Origin: UBA9926 sp913064795
Lineage (GTDB): Bacteria > Pseudomonadota > Gammaproteobacteria > Pseudomonadales > Azotimanducaceae
NCBI GenBank assembly: GCA_045560765.1
Contig: JBJKZD010000012.1
Coordinates: forward strand, 124,001-188,000
Length of the DNA: 64,000 nt
Direction of reading: 5' to 3'
The notes below the pieces were generated by a model. That model did not search any database and was not told where the DNA came from. It was given only the letters and a program-made list of their open reading frames with translations. This document shows positions 16,362 to 25,616 of this stretch, piece by piece; position 1 is the first letter of the stretch, and every line of letters begins with the position of its first letter. The position numbers were made by a program, and so were the translations under genes.

Positions 16362-19118
16362 CTAAATGGCGGTAATCCGCTGTTTCTGTATCTCAAAATC
16401 CGCTTTCTGCTTCAGATAACCCGCGACTTTAGCGCGCTCTTTATCAACGACTTCGGGTGGCGCGTTGGCAAGGAAGGCGGGGTTGGCCAGTTTCCCGTTA
16501 ACACGCTGAACTTCTTTGTCGAGTTTAGTAATCTCTTTATCCAGGCGCTCCAGCTCCGCCGATTTGTCGATGAGCCCGGCAAGCGGCACCAATATTTTGA
16601 GCGCCCCGACAATTTGAATGGCAGAGGGTGGGGGCTCGGCGTCAGGATTGATCCAGGTCATGGTTTCTGGTTTTGCAAGGGCATCAAGTAACAGGGCGAA
16701 TTGTTGTTGCCTCCGAAGGTCCTCGGCGTCACCGGCTTGAAGTAAAATAGTGATGCGCTTGCTGGGAGCGATATCTTGTTCTCCGCGTATGTTTCTCACG
16801 GCGCCGACAACAGCTTTAACCCATTCGATATCTCCGCTCGCCGGGTCAGCGGTTGAGTCAAATTTGATCGAATCTGGATACGCAGCGATCATGATCGAAG
16901 GTCCTTTTCTAAATTCTGCGGGCAATTTCTGCCATAACGCTTCGGTCATAAAAGGGATTAAAGGATGCGCGAGCCTTAAAATCGACTCAAGGGTTTCAAG
17001 TAAGCAGTGCTGGGTACCGGACTTTTGGGCATCAGTACTGTCGCTGGATGACAAAACAGGTTTGCAGAGCTCTAAGTACCAATCACAGAACTCGTCCCAG
17101 ATAAATTCGTAGATGTGCTTTGCGGCGAGATCGAAGCGGTGGTCGTCAAAAGCACGGTTAACCGCGTTGCTCGTCTCCTGGAACTGCCTTCGGATCCATC
17201 GATCAGCGGTCGATTCTTCACGAGAGGGGGACGCCACCAATATTTGGGTATTCATCGCAACAAAATTGGCAGCGTTCCAGAGCTTGTTGCAGAAATTGCG
17301 GTATCCGTCCACGCGCTTCAAATCAAATCGCATCGATCGCGCGCTGGTGGCAATGGCGCAGAATGTAAAGCGCAGCGCATCGGTACCATGGGCTTCAATA
17401 CCCTCTGGATACTCTTTCCTAGTTGCGCGTTCAATCCTTTCTTTTTGACGCGCTTGTAGTAACTTTTCCGTTCGCTTTTTGACCAGTGCTTCTGCCGAGA
17501 TACCATCAATGATATCCATCGGATCAAGGCCATTACCTTTAGATTTGGACATTTTTTGACCGTCCGCGTCGGTCACAAGGCCATGAATGTAGACTTTCTC
17601 GAACGGGACTTCATCCATGAACTTCAGGGTCATCATAATCATCCGAGACACCCAGAAGCTGATAATGTCGTGACCGGTGACCATCAGTTTGGTGGAGTGA
17701 AACGTTTTCAGAGCATCGGTCTGCTCGGGCCAGCCGAGGGTTGAAAATGTCCAGAGCGCCGATGAAAACCAGGTGTCAAGGACATCATCATCCTGATGCA
17801 GTGTGGCGGTCTCCGCCAGTCCGTTTTTGGCGCGGACCTCGGCTTCGTTTCGGCCGACATAAACGGACCCTGCTTCGTCATACCAGGCTGGGATTCTGTG
17901 ACCCCACCATTGTTGCCTGGAAATACACCAATCCTTCAAATCGCGCATCCAGGCAAAATAAATATTCTCTGCCTGCTGAGGAATAAAGCTGATCTGGCCG
18001 TTTTCCACGGCTTCGATGGCGGGCTGAGCCAAAGGATCAACCCGAACGAACCATTGATCGCTCAGCAAGGGTTCCACGATCACCCCAGATTTTTCTCCCC
18101 GAGGAACCATCAGGGTGTGGTCTTCGACCTTGGCCAAACAACCCTCAGATTCAAGATCTTCAATGATGCGTTTTCTAGCCTCAAAGCGGTCGAGTCCCTG
18201 GTACGCGCTTGGCATGCCCTCGCACACTGTTCCGTCAGGGTTCATCATGGTGAGCAGTGGTAAATCATGGCGTTGCCCGACTTCGTAATCGTTAAAGTCA
18301 TGGGCGGGGGTGATCTTGACGCAGCCCGTGCCGAATTCGGGGTCAACGTAATGATCGGCGATCACCGGAATGACGCGACCCGTCAAGGGCAGGGTCACGC
18401 CGGCACCAATGAGGTGCTGATAGCGAGGGTCATCGGGATGGACCGCAACAGCGGCATCCCCCAGCATGGTTTCTGGCCGAGTCGTAGCCACCTCTAAATA
18501 GACGTCGGGTTGGCCGACCAATGGATACTTAAGGTGCCATAAGGCGCCTTTTTCTTCCTCAGAAATGACTTCAAGGTCCGAGATCGATGTCTGCAGTTTA
18601 GGGTCCCAATTGACGAGTCGCTTGCCTCGGTAAATAAGGCCTTCGTCATACAGGCGGGTAAAGACTTCGATCACTGCCTGGGACAGGCCTTCATCCAGGG
18701 TGAAGCGCTCGGTGGCCCAATGCAGTGAGGCGCCCATTCGGCGTAACTGTTGGTTAATTTGACCGCCGGACTCATCTTTCCATCGAAAGGCTCGCTCGAC
18801 AAAAGCATTCCGGCCGAGCTCCATGGGTGTGGTGTTTTCTAATGCCAGCTGCTCGGCCACGATCATCTGGGTTGAAATGCCCGCATGGTCGGTGCCCATC
18901 TGCCAAAGTGTATTGGCGCCCTGCATTCGTTTTCGGCGAATGATGGCATCGACCAAGCTATGCTGAAAGGCGTGGCCCATGTGCAATGTGCCAGTGACAT
19001 TCGGCGGAGGGATGGCAATTGAAAAGGCCGGCCCTTCACCCGAAGGCGCAAAATAGCCCGCGGCCTCCCAATTCTGGTACCAGTGTTGTTCGATGTTCTT
19101 AGGGTCGTACTTTTCCAT
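16362..19118 (-). CDS. valS: Valyl-tRNA synthetase
   Basis: A 918-residue class Ia synthetase. The HIGH-type motif is HMGH (46-49) in PPPNVTGTLHMGHAF, and KMSKSKGN (about 520-527) is the second ATP-binding loop. The editing domain holds TTRPETMLGDAAVAV. The C terminus is the ValS-specific coiled coil (SAELERLDKEITKLDKEVQRVN). It ends the pepA-holC-small gene-valS operon; the gap to the preceding gene is only 44 nt. Confidence 0.97.
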   Translation of the reverse strand: MEKYDPKNIEQHWYQNWEAAGYFAPSGEGPAFSIAIPPPNVTGTLHMGHAFQHSLVDAIIRRKRMQGANTLWQMGTDHAGISTQMIVAEQLALENTTPMELGRNAFVERAFRWKDESGGQINQQLRRMGASLHWATERFTLDEGLSQAVIEVFTRLYDEGLIYRGKRLVNWDPKLQTSISDLEVISEEEKGALWHLKYPLVGQPDVYLEVATTRPETMLGDAAVAVHPDDPRYQHLIGAGVTLPLTGRVIPVIADHYVDPEFGTGCVKITPAHDFNDYEVGQRHDLPLLTMMNPDGTVCEGMPSAYQGLDRFEARKRIIEDLESEGCLAKVEDHTLMVPRGEKSGVIVEPLLSDQWFVRVDPLAQPAIEAVENGQISFIPQQAENIYFAWMRDLKDWCISRQQWWGHRIPAWYDEAGSVYVGRNEAEVRAKNGLAETATLHQDDDVLDTWFSSALWTFSTLGWPEQTDALKTFHSTKLMVTGHDIISFWVSRMIMMTLKFMDEVPFEKVYIHGLVTDADGQKMSKSKGNGLDPMDIIDGISAEALVKKRTEKLLQARQKERIERATRKEYPEGIEAHGTDALRFTFCAIATSARSMRFDLKRVDGYRNFCNKLWNAANFVAMNTQILVASPSREESTADRWIRRQFQETSNAVNRAFDDHRFDLAAKHIYEFIWDEFCDWYLELCKPVLSSSDSTDAQKSGTQHCLLETLESILRLAHPLIPFMTEALWQKLPAEFRKGPSIMIAAYPDSIKFDSTADPASGDIEWVKAVVGAVRNIRGEQDIAPSKRITILLQAGDAEDLRRQQQFALLLDALAKPETMTWINPDAEPPPSAIQIVGALKILVPLAGLIDKSAELERLDKEITKLDKEVQRVNGKLANPAFLANAPPEVVDKERAKVAGYLKQKADFEIQKQRITAI

Positions 19119-19162
19119 GCGGCGATCTAAATCAAAAGGCAGGAGTATACACGGGGCTCGGC

Positions 19163-19594
19163 CTAAAGGTCTCGGTCTTCATGGCTGGGCTCGCTGGCCT
19201 CGAGCATTTGTTGGATATCGCTCAATTCCCTCAAGAGCGCTTGGAGGTCGATGGCTGCTGTTTCTAAATTAGAGACAGGTGAGTCTTGGTTGTGATTGTT
19301 TGGCTCAGGGTCAAGGTTTTGGGGATTGCTCGGGAGCGGCTGAATTTCATCGCCGTCGCTGAGTGGGTCAGTATTGCGAAAGGTTGCGTCAAGGAACAAA
19401 TCAAGGGTGTCAGGATCGTAATTCGGTTCTGGGGCGGGTGGTGTTTTCGGAGATTTTTTTTTGAGGCGTGCTTTGGAAGGTTTCGGCGGCTTATGATTGG
19501 GCGGTTGATGAATGTCATCGTCCAACAAGGACATCTGGTCAGATCGGCGCAACGCCCTTCGCTTTTGGTCCGCCGTCGGCTTGCTCTGGGTCAT
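19163..19594 (-). CDS. Uncharacterised low-complexity protein between holC and valS
   Basis: A 143-residue hydrophilic protein I do not recognise as a family. It is rich in Pro, Asn, Asp and Lys, with a basic stretch (KPSKARLKKKSPK, about 37-50), an acidic middle, and a short C-terminal helix with LQALLRELSDIQQML. The ATG overlaps the holC stop as ATGA, so it is translated by coupling. Pseudomonas genomes have a similarly placed small gene between holC and valS, which supports it being real though poorly conserved. No signal peptide or membrane segment. Confidence 0.7.
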   Translation of the reverse strand: MTQSKPTADQKRRALRRSDQMSLLDDDIHQPPNHKPPKPSKARLKKKSPKTPPAPEPNYDPDTLDLFLDATFRNTDPLSDGDEIQPLPSNPQNLDPEPNNHNQDSPVSNLETAAIDLQALLRELSDIQQMLEASEPSHEDRDL

Positions 19595-20013
19595 CGCTGT
19601 CCCATTTTGTGATAGTTGAGTGGGTAGCCTCGCTCTTTATAAAAACGAAAAGATTCTCTGGCGGAGTCCCGTCTTTCGGCTTCTTGTGGCACGATTTCCG
19701 CGACCCTTTTAAATCGACTAAAAAAGTCTGGAATCGAGGCGCTGAGGTTGATGAGCACATCCTGATGCAAAACAGGGTTGGCTTGATGGCAGATTTGAAC
19801 CGGCGCGGCAAGCACGGAACCATAACGCTCATGGGGAATAAAGCTCTCGGGTTTGAAGGTCCATAATAGATCGTCAAGCGCCTCTGCCTCGTCATTCGAG
19901 GCAGTATGAACGTGAATCTTGTGTTTCAGCCGATAGACCTTTTCGATCAAACGACAGGCGAAGAGGAGTGCTGACTCACTCGATTCGATTTGATAAAAGT
20001 CGACTTGGGTCAA
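19591..20013 (-). CDS. holC: DNA polymerase III chi subunit
   Basis: A 140-residue HolC (E. coli 147), the clamp-loader subunit that contacts SSB. The family core is clear: VDFYQI at the N terminus, LLFACRLIEKVYR, and LLWTFKPESFIPHERYG, then ending FYKERGYPLNYHKM. The best start is TTG 20013, which overlaps the pepA stop as TTGA and follows AGGAGG by about 10 nt; in-frame codons further upstream lie inside pepA and look unlike HolC. It overlaps the next gene by 4 nt. Confidence 0.9.
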   Translation of the reverse strand: MTQVDFYQIESSESALLFACRLIEKVYRLKHKIHVHTASNDEAEALDDLLWTFKPESFIPHERYGSVLAAPVQICHQANPVLHQDVLINLSASIPDFFSRFKRVAEIVPQEAERRDSARESFRFYKERGYPLNYHKMGQR

Positions 20014-21512
20014 ATCGGTCCTGCCTCCTGACTTAAAAGGTACTCGGTGAGCAGCGCGACCGGCCTTCCGGTTGATCCTTTTTTGACCCCGGCCCACTTA
20101 AACGAGGTACCTGCGATGTCCATGTGCGCCCAGCGATATTTCTTGGCGAAACGCGCTAGAAAACAGGCGGCGGTGATACTTCCGGCCTCTTTGCCGCCAA
20201 TATTCTGCATGTCAGCAAAAGCGCTGTTAATTTGAGGTTGATAAGATTCCCAGATCGGAAGCCGCCACGCTCTATCACGGGTTTGCTCGCCTGCCTCGAT
20301 CAGCGCATTGGCGACAGCATCGTCATTGGCGAAAATCGCCGAGGCCTGACTGCCGAGGGCAACGATGCATGCGCCGGTTAACGTGGCAACGTCGACAACC
20401 GTCTCGGGGTTGAATTTCTCGATAAAGGTCAGGGCATCGCAAAGCACCAGTCGGCCCTCTGCATCAGTATTTAGAATTTCGACGGTTTGCCCTGACATCG
20501 AGGTAACAATGTCCCCAGGCTTTGAGGCCCGCGCCGAGGGCATATTTTCGGCCGCGGCCATTACCGCTACAACGTTCATCTTAGGACCGACTTCGGCAAT
20601 GGTCTGCAGGGTCCCGAAGACGGTCGCCGCGCCGCACATGTCGTAAATCATTTCCCACATCCCGGCGCCGCCTTTGAGACTGATGCCGCCACTGTCAAAG
20701 GTAATGCCCTTGCCGACAATAACGTGTGGTTTGACGCTTGGAGCGGCGCCCTTATATTCCATCACGATCATTTTGCCTGGATTGTCGCTGCCCTTGCTGA
20801 CGGACAAGAAGGCCCCCATCCCCAGTTTTTCCATTTGTTTTTCATCGAGTACGGTTGTGGTGATCCGGTCATAGCGACGCGCGAGCGAGCGCCCCTGCTT
20901 GGCGAGATAATTTGGAGTGCAGACGTTTGACGGCGCATTACCTAGATCTTTAGCGGCTGATTTCCCGATGGCCAGGGCTTGCCCAAGTTTGACGCCCCGA
21001 CGAAGCGCTTTGATCTGCTTTTCGGTCCCCATGAGTTCAATGCGTTGAAGCATTGGCACGGTGTGTTTCTTTGGGTCGCCCTTCATCGTGAGGTATTGAT
21101 AAAACACATCCGAGAAACATTCTGCGATCTTAGATGCGAGCCAGGACTCGTCCATTCCCTTAGGTTTGAGCCCCTCGACATCAACGGTCAGTTTTTTGAG
21201 GTTCAACTGACGCGCTGCGCTTGCCAGGCCCGTAAGGGCTGAGATGCAAGCATCTGGGTCGAACTTGTCTTTGGCACCGAGACCCAAAACGAGGCAGCGT
21301 TCGATGTGGGTCTTGTCGAGATCGTGAAGGATGAATGTTTCACCGACCTTTGCCTTAAAATCGTTGCGTTTGAGGATTTTCGATAACTGCCGCCCGCTCT
21401 TGCGATCGATCTGTTTTGCCAATCGGGTCAAGCTTTGATCGTCGAATAGGGCTAAGACTACGCACGATGTTTGGGTTGAGGGCAGAGTGCTGGGTTTGAC
21501 GGATAACTGCAT
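20010..21512 (-). CDS. pepA: Leucyl aminopeptidase (M17)
   Basis: A 500-residue dizinc aminopeptidase, also a DNA-binding protein in E. coli. The M17 signature NTDAEGRLVL is present, with VGKGITFDSGGISLK and YDMCGAATV holding metal ligands. It opens the operon pepA-holC-small gene-valS and is divergent from lptFG, the common arrangement in gammaproteobacteria. Confidence 0.97.
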   Translation of the reverse strand: MQLSVKPSTLPSTQTSCVVLALFDDQSLTRLAKQIDRKSGRQLSKILKRNDFKAKVGETFILHDLDKTHIERCLVLGLGAKDKFDPDACISALTGLASAARQLNLKKLTVDVEGLKPKGMDESWLASKIAECFSDVFYQYLTMKGDPKKHTVPMLQRIELMGTEKQIKALRRGVKLGQALAIGKSAAKDLGNAPSNVCTPNYLAKQGRSLARRYDRITTTVLDEKQMEKLGMGAFLSVSKGSDNPGKMIVMEYKGAAPSVKPHVIVGKGITFDSGGISLKGGAGMWEMIYDMCGAATVFGTLQTIAEVGPKMNVVAVMAAAENMPSARASKPGDIVTSMSGQTVEILNTDAEGRLVLCDALTFIEKFNPETVVDVATLTGACIVALGSQASAIFANDDAVANALIEAGEQTRDRAWRLPIWESYQPQINSAFADMQNIGGKEAGSITAACFLARFAKKYRWAHMDIAGTSFKWAGVKKGSTGRPVALLTEYLLSQEAGPI

Positions 21513-21548
21513 GGGATTTCCTTAGCTAAGCTTGAACAAAAAGATTCT

Positions 21549-21568
21549 ACAATGATTATACTCATTGT
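21549..21568. promoter_or_regulatory. Inverted repeat between pepA and lptF
   Basis: ACAATGA-TTATAC-TCATTGT is a perfect 7-bp inverted repeat with a 6-nt spacer, 24 nt before the lptF start and 37 nt before the pepA start. TTATAC/TATACT inside it resembles a -10 element, so a dimeric regulator bound here could control either gene. Confidence 0.45.
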
Positions 21569-21591
21569 GAGTCGCGCACAATCTAAAACTT

Positions 21592-22707
21592 ATGATTCTA
21601 TTTCGTTATCTTTCTAGGGAAGTCTTCCAAGCCATGGCAGTCATCGCGTTTGTGGTCTTCATGATTGCGGCGGGTTCCCGATTAGCGCGCTATCTCTCAG
21701 ATGCTGCTGCGGGCGCTTTGAGTGGCGAGTTGGTGGGTTGGCTTTTATTGTATCGACTGCCGGGGTTTTTAGAGCTTATTTTACCGATCAGTTTTTTTCT
21801 CGCCATTATGCTCGCCCACGGGCGACTCTATGTCGATCACGAAATTCAGGTGCTCTCGAGTGCTGGATTTGGAGAATCGAGACTCATTCGGCTGACGATG
21901 GTGCAAGGCTTGTTTGTCATGGCGCTCACAGCGGTCGTTGTATTTTGGCTCAGGCCGGCAGCGGAAGCAGGTATTCAGCAGGTGCGGGCGGATCAAAAAT
22001 CGATGACTGAATTTGATCTTCTCATTCCAGGTCGATTCCAAGCCTTGAGTTCAGGAGAGCGTGTCACCTATGTGCAATCGATGACCGAAGATCAGCGTCT
22101 TGAAAATATTTTTATTACCGAGCGTGACCGGGATCAAGAGCGCCTGAATCCGGACGTTGTTACCATGGTCGCCGAAGGGGGAGAGACTCGCGTCGATGCT
22201 TCGGGTAATCGATTCTTGGTTTTGAGAAACGGCAGTCGTTACCAGTTGTCTAAATCTCAAGGCGCTCGTCAAATCATCGAATTTAAGGAGTTTGGTCAGC
22301 GGCTTGCTCGCCATCGCTACGAAATCAACCGGCTTGCGGTGAAGGAACAATCCCTCGTCGCGCTCATCGATTTGGATTCGGCGGAAGCTTGGGCGGAAAT
22401 CCAGTGGCGCTTTAGTTTGATCTTGATGATTCCGATTCTCGTTTTACTGGCTATCCCTTTGGGGCGTGTAGAGCCTAGAGAGGGGCGCTTCGCGCGGATC
22501 GCGCCGGGTATCGTGCTGTGTTTTTTGTATCTTGTGCTGCTTTCGGGTGCGCGCTCGGCGGTTGAATCCGGTCAGTTGGCGGTCATTCCGGGTTTGTTTT
22601 TGGTACACCTGGGTTTTCTGCTGCTATCGCTGATCTTAGCGAGACCTTTTGGTTCAAACCGGCTCGGCGCGGGCTGGGCGAGCCTGGGTGGACGGGAGCA
22701 CAACTGA
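21592..22707 (+). CDS. lptF: LPS export ABC transporter permease LptF
   Basis: A 371-residue inner-membrane permease of the Lpt bridge that pulls lipopolysaccharide out of the inner membrane. Three N-terminal hydrophobic segments (about 12-30, 47-80, 100-125), a periplasmic jelly-roll-like domain (about 130-265) and three C-terminal helices are visible. RYLSREVFQAM is the usual LptF opening. It lies 2 nt before lptG. Confidence 0.95.
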   Translation: MILFRYLSREVFQAMAVIAFVVFMIAAGSRLARYLSDAAAGALSGELVGWLLLYRLPGFLELILPISFFLAIMLAHGRLYVDHEIQVLSSAGFGESRLIRLTMVQGLFVMALTAVVVFWLRPAAEAGIQQVRADQKSMTEFDLLIPGRFQALSSGERVTYVQSMTEDQRLENIFITERDRDQERLNPDVVTMVAEGGETRVDASGNRFLVLRNGSRYQLSKSQGARQIIEFKEFGQRLARHRYEINRLAVKEQSLVALIDLDSAEAWAEIQWRFSLILMIPILVLLAIPLGRVEPREGRFARIAPGIVLCFLYLVLLSGARSAVESGQLAVIPGLFLVHLGFLLLSLILARPFGSNRLGAGWASLGGREHN

Positions 22708-22709
22708 TC

Positions 22710-23786
22710 ATGACAACTCAGCTGATGCGGTATGTGGGTTTAGAAGTGCTCAGTGCAATTGTGTTGGCTTCTTTCGCATTGGTTGGGTTGCTTGCTGTTT
22801 TTACGGTGCTAGAGGAGGTCCAAGACTTCCGCAATCAATACCAATTTTTTGAGGCGTTAACCTTTGTCGCCTTGAGTCTCCCTCGACTTTTCTATGAAAC
22901 CATCCCTTTCAGCGTTTTGATTGGCGGATTGGTCGGTTTAGGTGGGTTGGCTGCTCGGAGTGAACTGTTGATCATGCGGGCATCGGGCATTTCGGTGTTT
23001 CGAATATTGGGGTTTGCCATGGTGCCAGCGCTGGCCTTTGCGCTGCTCGGAACGTTGTTGGGAGAATTTTTACTGCCCAGTGCGGAACGGGAAGCGCGAC
23101 TAGGGCGACAACAGGCTAGGGCCCAAACAGAAACGATCGCCCCTGAGTTCGGAGTCTGGACACGAGACGGCGAGGCTTTTTTGTATCTCGAGGCCGTGAA
23201 CAACGACCAGATCACGGGACTTGAATGGTTGGTTTTTGATGATCAGCAATCTTTGGTGTTACGCCGAACCGCAGAGGGTGCGCGCTATATCGAGGCCCAG
23301 GGCGACGGGTTTTGGGAAATGACGCAAGTTATAGAAACTCGTTTTGTTCCTCAGGGCAGCGAGTCGGAGGTTTGGAAGACGAAGCGATGGACGACCGCAA
23401 TGACACCCATGTCCCTCGGAAGCGAGCTTCTGGTGCAGCCTGAAAGGATGTCTGTTCAATCCTTATTCCAGAAAATTGCGACGTTAGAGTCCCAGGCTCT
23501 CAATAGTGAAGCGTTTCGATTAGGATTTTGGGCGAAGGTTTTTCAGCCTTTTGTAGCGATTGGGCTTTTAGTTTTAGCAGCCTCCGCGGTCTTTGGCCCT
23601 TTGCGAGAAACGTCAGTGGGAATGCGGATCTTCAGTGGTCTTGTCGTCGGTGTCTTGTTTAAATTTGTTCAGGACCTACTGGCGCCCGTGTGCTTGGTTT
23701 ATGGTGTGTCTCCCATCCTGGCAATTCTCTTGCCCGTCCTTGCGTGCGCTGGTATCGGGGGATGGCAGCTGCGGCGGGTCCTTTAA
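22710..23786 (+). CDS. lptG: LPS export ABC transporter permease LptG
   Basis: A 358-residue partner of LptF with the same layout: three N-terminal helices, a periplasmic domain (about 130-270), three C-terminal helices. FYETIPFSVLIGGLVGLGGLA and SELLIMRASGIS match LptG. Its last 4 nt overlap the convergent RDD gene. Confidence 0.95.
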   Translation: MTTQLMRYVGLEVLSAIVLASFALVGLLAVFTVLEEVQDFRNQYQFFEALTFVALSLPRLFYETIPFSVLIGGLVGLGGLAARSELLIMRASGISVFRILGFAMVPALAFALLGTLLGEFLLPSAEREARLGRQQARAQTETIAPEFGVWTRDGEAFLYLEAVNNDQITGLEWLVFDDQQSLVLRRTAEGARYIEAQGDGFWEMTQVIETRFVPQGSESEVWKTKRWTTAMTPMSLGSELLVQPERMSVQSLFQKIATLESQALNSEAFRLGFWAKVFQPFVAIGLLVLAASAVFGPLRETSVGMRIFSGLVVGVLFKFVQDLLAPVCLVYGVSPILAILLPVLACAGIGGWQLRRVL

Positions 23787-24274
23787 TTTGTTTTACCTGT
23801 TTTTTGTAGTTGAATGACCCGGGTCCCTGAGAGAAGGTCGTGAAGCGCGGCGCGCTCTGGATTGACTAAGATCCAAAGGAAACCAATGCCGAAGCAGCCC
23901 ATGGAGGGTGTCGCTGAGAGAAAACGGAACAGTGCGTCTCGGCGATTGAGAAGATCCCCGGATTCATTAATCAGTTGCAAGCGCCAAACTTGCATGCCCA
24001 AGGTTTGGCCTTTAAAGCTCCAAAAATAGACATAAAATGCCAGAAGTTCGAGGTACAGGAATGCCTGATAAAGGGGCCCTGTCATGGCCTCACCAAGATC
24101 TGTGGTCGCAACCAGGAGCAAACTACTCAGCATCCAAATCGCCACCACTAGAAAACTGTCGTAGATCAACGCTGCAATTCTTACCATGAGGCGAGCATTG
24201 GGCTGAGACAGCCTGTCGGCCCGAACAGTTCCTTCAGCTTGATCGGCATTTGCGGACTTAGGATTCATGGCCAA
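23783..24274 (-). CDS. RDD family membrane protein
   Basis: A 163-residue protein with three or more hydrophobic segments and the RDD signature residues (RIAALIYDSFLVVAI near 32-46 and KGQTLGMQVWRLQLI near 110). The C-terminal LLSGTRVIQL is also typical. The family is of unknown or ion-transport-related function. It converges on lptG, a frequent neighbourhood in Pseudomonas-like genomes. Confidence 0.85.
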   Translation of the reverse strand: MAMNPKSANADQAEGTVRADRLSQPNARLMVRIAALIYDSFLVVAIWMLSSLLLVATTDLGEAMTGPLYQAFLYLELLAFYVYFWSFKGQTLGMQVWRLQLINESGDLLNRRDALFRFLSATPSMGCFGIGFLWILVNPERAALHDLLSGTRVIQLQKTGKTN

Positions 24275-24282
24275 CCTTTCTT

Positions 24283-24325
24283 CAAAGTTGATCTTCTGTC
24301 CAAAGTTGATCTTAGAGGGTCCAAG
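24283..24325. repeat. Tandem repeat near the RDD gene start
   Basis: CAAAGTTGATCTTCTGTC is followed at once by CAAAGTTGATCTTAGAGGGTC and a partial CAAGGTAGAAG. The repeat sits directly upstream of the RDD gene start on the minus strand. Confidence 0.75.
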
Positions 24326-24361
24326 GTAGAAGCTCCGCCATTATAGATGGGAATGATTGAT

Positions 24362-24793
24362 TCACTGGGAAGTGATCATGAAAGTCGCTTCGCATTGGGC
24401 GACTAAAACTGCGTCGTCTGAACGTCGCATTTCGGCGCCGATTACCGCCATTTTCCCGCGCCGTTTAATGCACCAGCTTTTAACCTCAACTTCTGTTTCC
24501 GTCGGTAGGGGTGATTTGTATCTCAGGTCGCATTTAGCGGTCACGGCGCGATGACCTTGAAGAAAAAGCCAATTCGCCATGACGTCGTCTAGCACGCTAA
24601 AAATGATGCCTCCATGGGTCACCCCTGCAAAGCCGCAGTGATGAGCCTGGGGCGTAAAGGTTGCGCAGCAGTAATCCCCAACCAGCTCGAACTGCAATTG
24701 CAAGCCTTCGGGGTTGTTCGGTCCGCAGACAAAGCAGGTGTTGGCATCGCTTAAGAGTTCTGCGGTGGGTTCAGTGTTGGATTCATGATCCAT
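24362..24793 (-). CDS. PaaI-like acyl-CoA thioesterase
   Basis: A 143-residue hot-dog thioesterase of the PaaI/YiiD-like group. CFVCGPNNPEGLQLQF at about 20-35 is characteristic of a branch of the 4HBT superfamily, and HHCGFAGVTHGGIIFSVLDDVM holds the conserved His-Gly-Gly and Asp. ATG 24793 (MDHESN) is preferred because in-frame codons upstream fall in the neighbouring aldolase gene and are basic junk-like sequence. It follows the aldolase by 22 nt and probably shares its transcript. Confidence 0.82.
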   Translation of the reverse strand: MDHESNTEPTAELLSDANTCFVCGPNNPEGLQLQFELVGDYCCATFTPQAHHCGFAGVTHGGIIFSVLDDVMANWLFLQGHRAVTAKCDLRYKSPLPTETEVEVKSWCIKRRGKMAVIGAEMRRSDDAVLVAQCEATFMITSQ

Positions 24794-24815
24794 AAGGTGT
24801 TTGCTCAATGAAAGG

Positions 24816-25616
24816 CTAGTAAAATTTCCCGGGTTCCTTCGGCGATTGACCCGCTTCGGGGTTGCGGGCGGCTTTGAGTTCTTTGCGCGCAAGGCGCGCC
24901 ATAAAGGCACTGTCCTGACCCAGGGTGACCATCTGAAAGCCCTGATCTAGATAGCGCTGGGTGTACTGCAGTGATCCGGTATGGATCCCGGCTGCGACCT
25001 GGTGCTTCTGACAGGCTTCATAGATGCGCGTGACCGCCGCGACATGGACGGGGTGATCATTGTCTCCGGTTGGCGTCAGCTCAAGGGCAAAGGCAAGATC
25101 GGCGGGTCCGATGTAGGCTGCATCAACGCCGGGAGTCGAAAGAATCTCGTCAAGATTGTCGAGGGCTTCTTTGGTCTCGATCATAACGATGCAGGCCATG
25201 TGGGCATTGGCTTCGGTCAAATAGCCAGGGCCTGCGTAAAGGCTTGCGCGCGCGGGTCCAAAAGATCGGATCCCTTCGGGCGGGTAGCGGCAAGCTGCAA
25301 CCGCTTGTTCGGCCTCAGCGCGATTGTTCACCAGGGGAACGATGACCCCGTAAGCGCCGGCATCGAGGGCTTTCATAATTTCGTAGGGCTCATTCCAAGG
25401 CACGCGAACGATGGGAATGGTCTTTGTTGTCGAGATGGCTGGAAGCATGCGTTTGACGTCATTGTAATCCAGCATGCCGTGTTGCATATCCAAGCAGAGC
25501 CAGTCGAAGCCGACTTGTGCCATGGTCTCGGCGGTGAAGCTCGAGTCAATGCCAAGCCAACCGCCAATGGTCTGTTCACCGGCGCGCCAGGCTGTTAGGA
25601 CGTGATTTTCTCGCAT
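24816..25616 (-). CDS. HpcH/HpaI family aldolase
   Basis: A 266-residue class II pyruvate aldolase (2-oxo-3-deoxy-glucarate / 4-hydroxy-2-oxo-heptanedioate aldolase type). FDWLCLDMQHG supplies the catalytic His, CIVMIETKEALDNLDEI the metal-binding Glu, and YIGPADLAFAL the metal-binding Asp. The substrate is uncertain; the family cleaves hydroxy-oxo-acids to pyruvate and an aldehyde. Its start lies inside the end of plsC (22-nt overlap), so the two are coupled. Confidence 0.88.
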   Translation of the reverse strand: MRENHVLTAWRAGEQTIGGWLGIDSSFTAETMAQVGFDWLCLDMQHGMLDYNDVKRMLPAISTTKTIPIVRVPWNEPYEIMKALDAGAYGVIVPLVNNRAEAEQAVAACRYPPEGIRSFGPARASLYAGPGYLTEANAHMACIVMIETKEALDNLDEILSTPGVDAAYIGPADLAFALELTPTGDNDHPVHVAAVTRIYEACQKHQVAAGIHTGSLQYTQRYLDQGFQMVTLGQDSAFMARLARKELKAARNPEAGQSPKEPGKFY

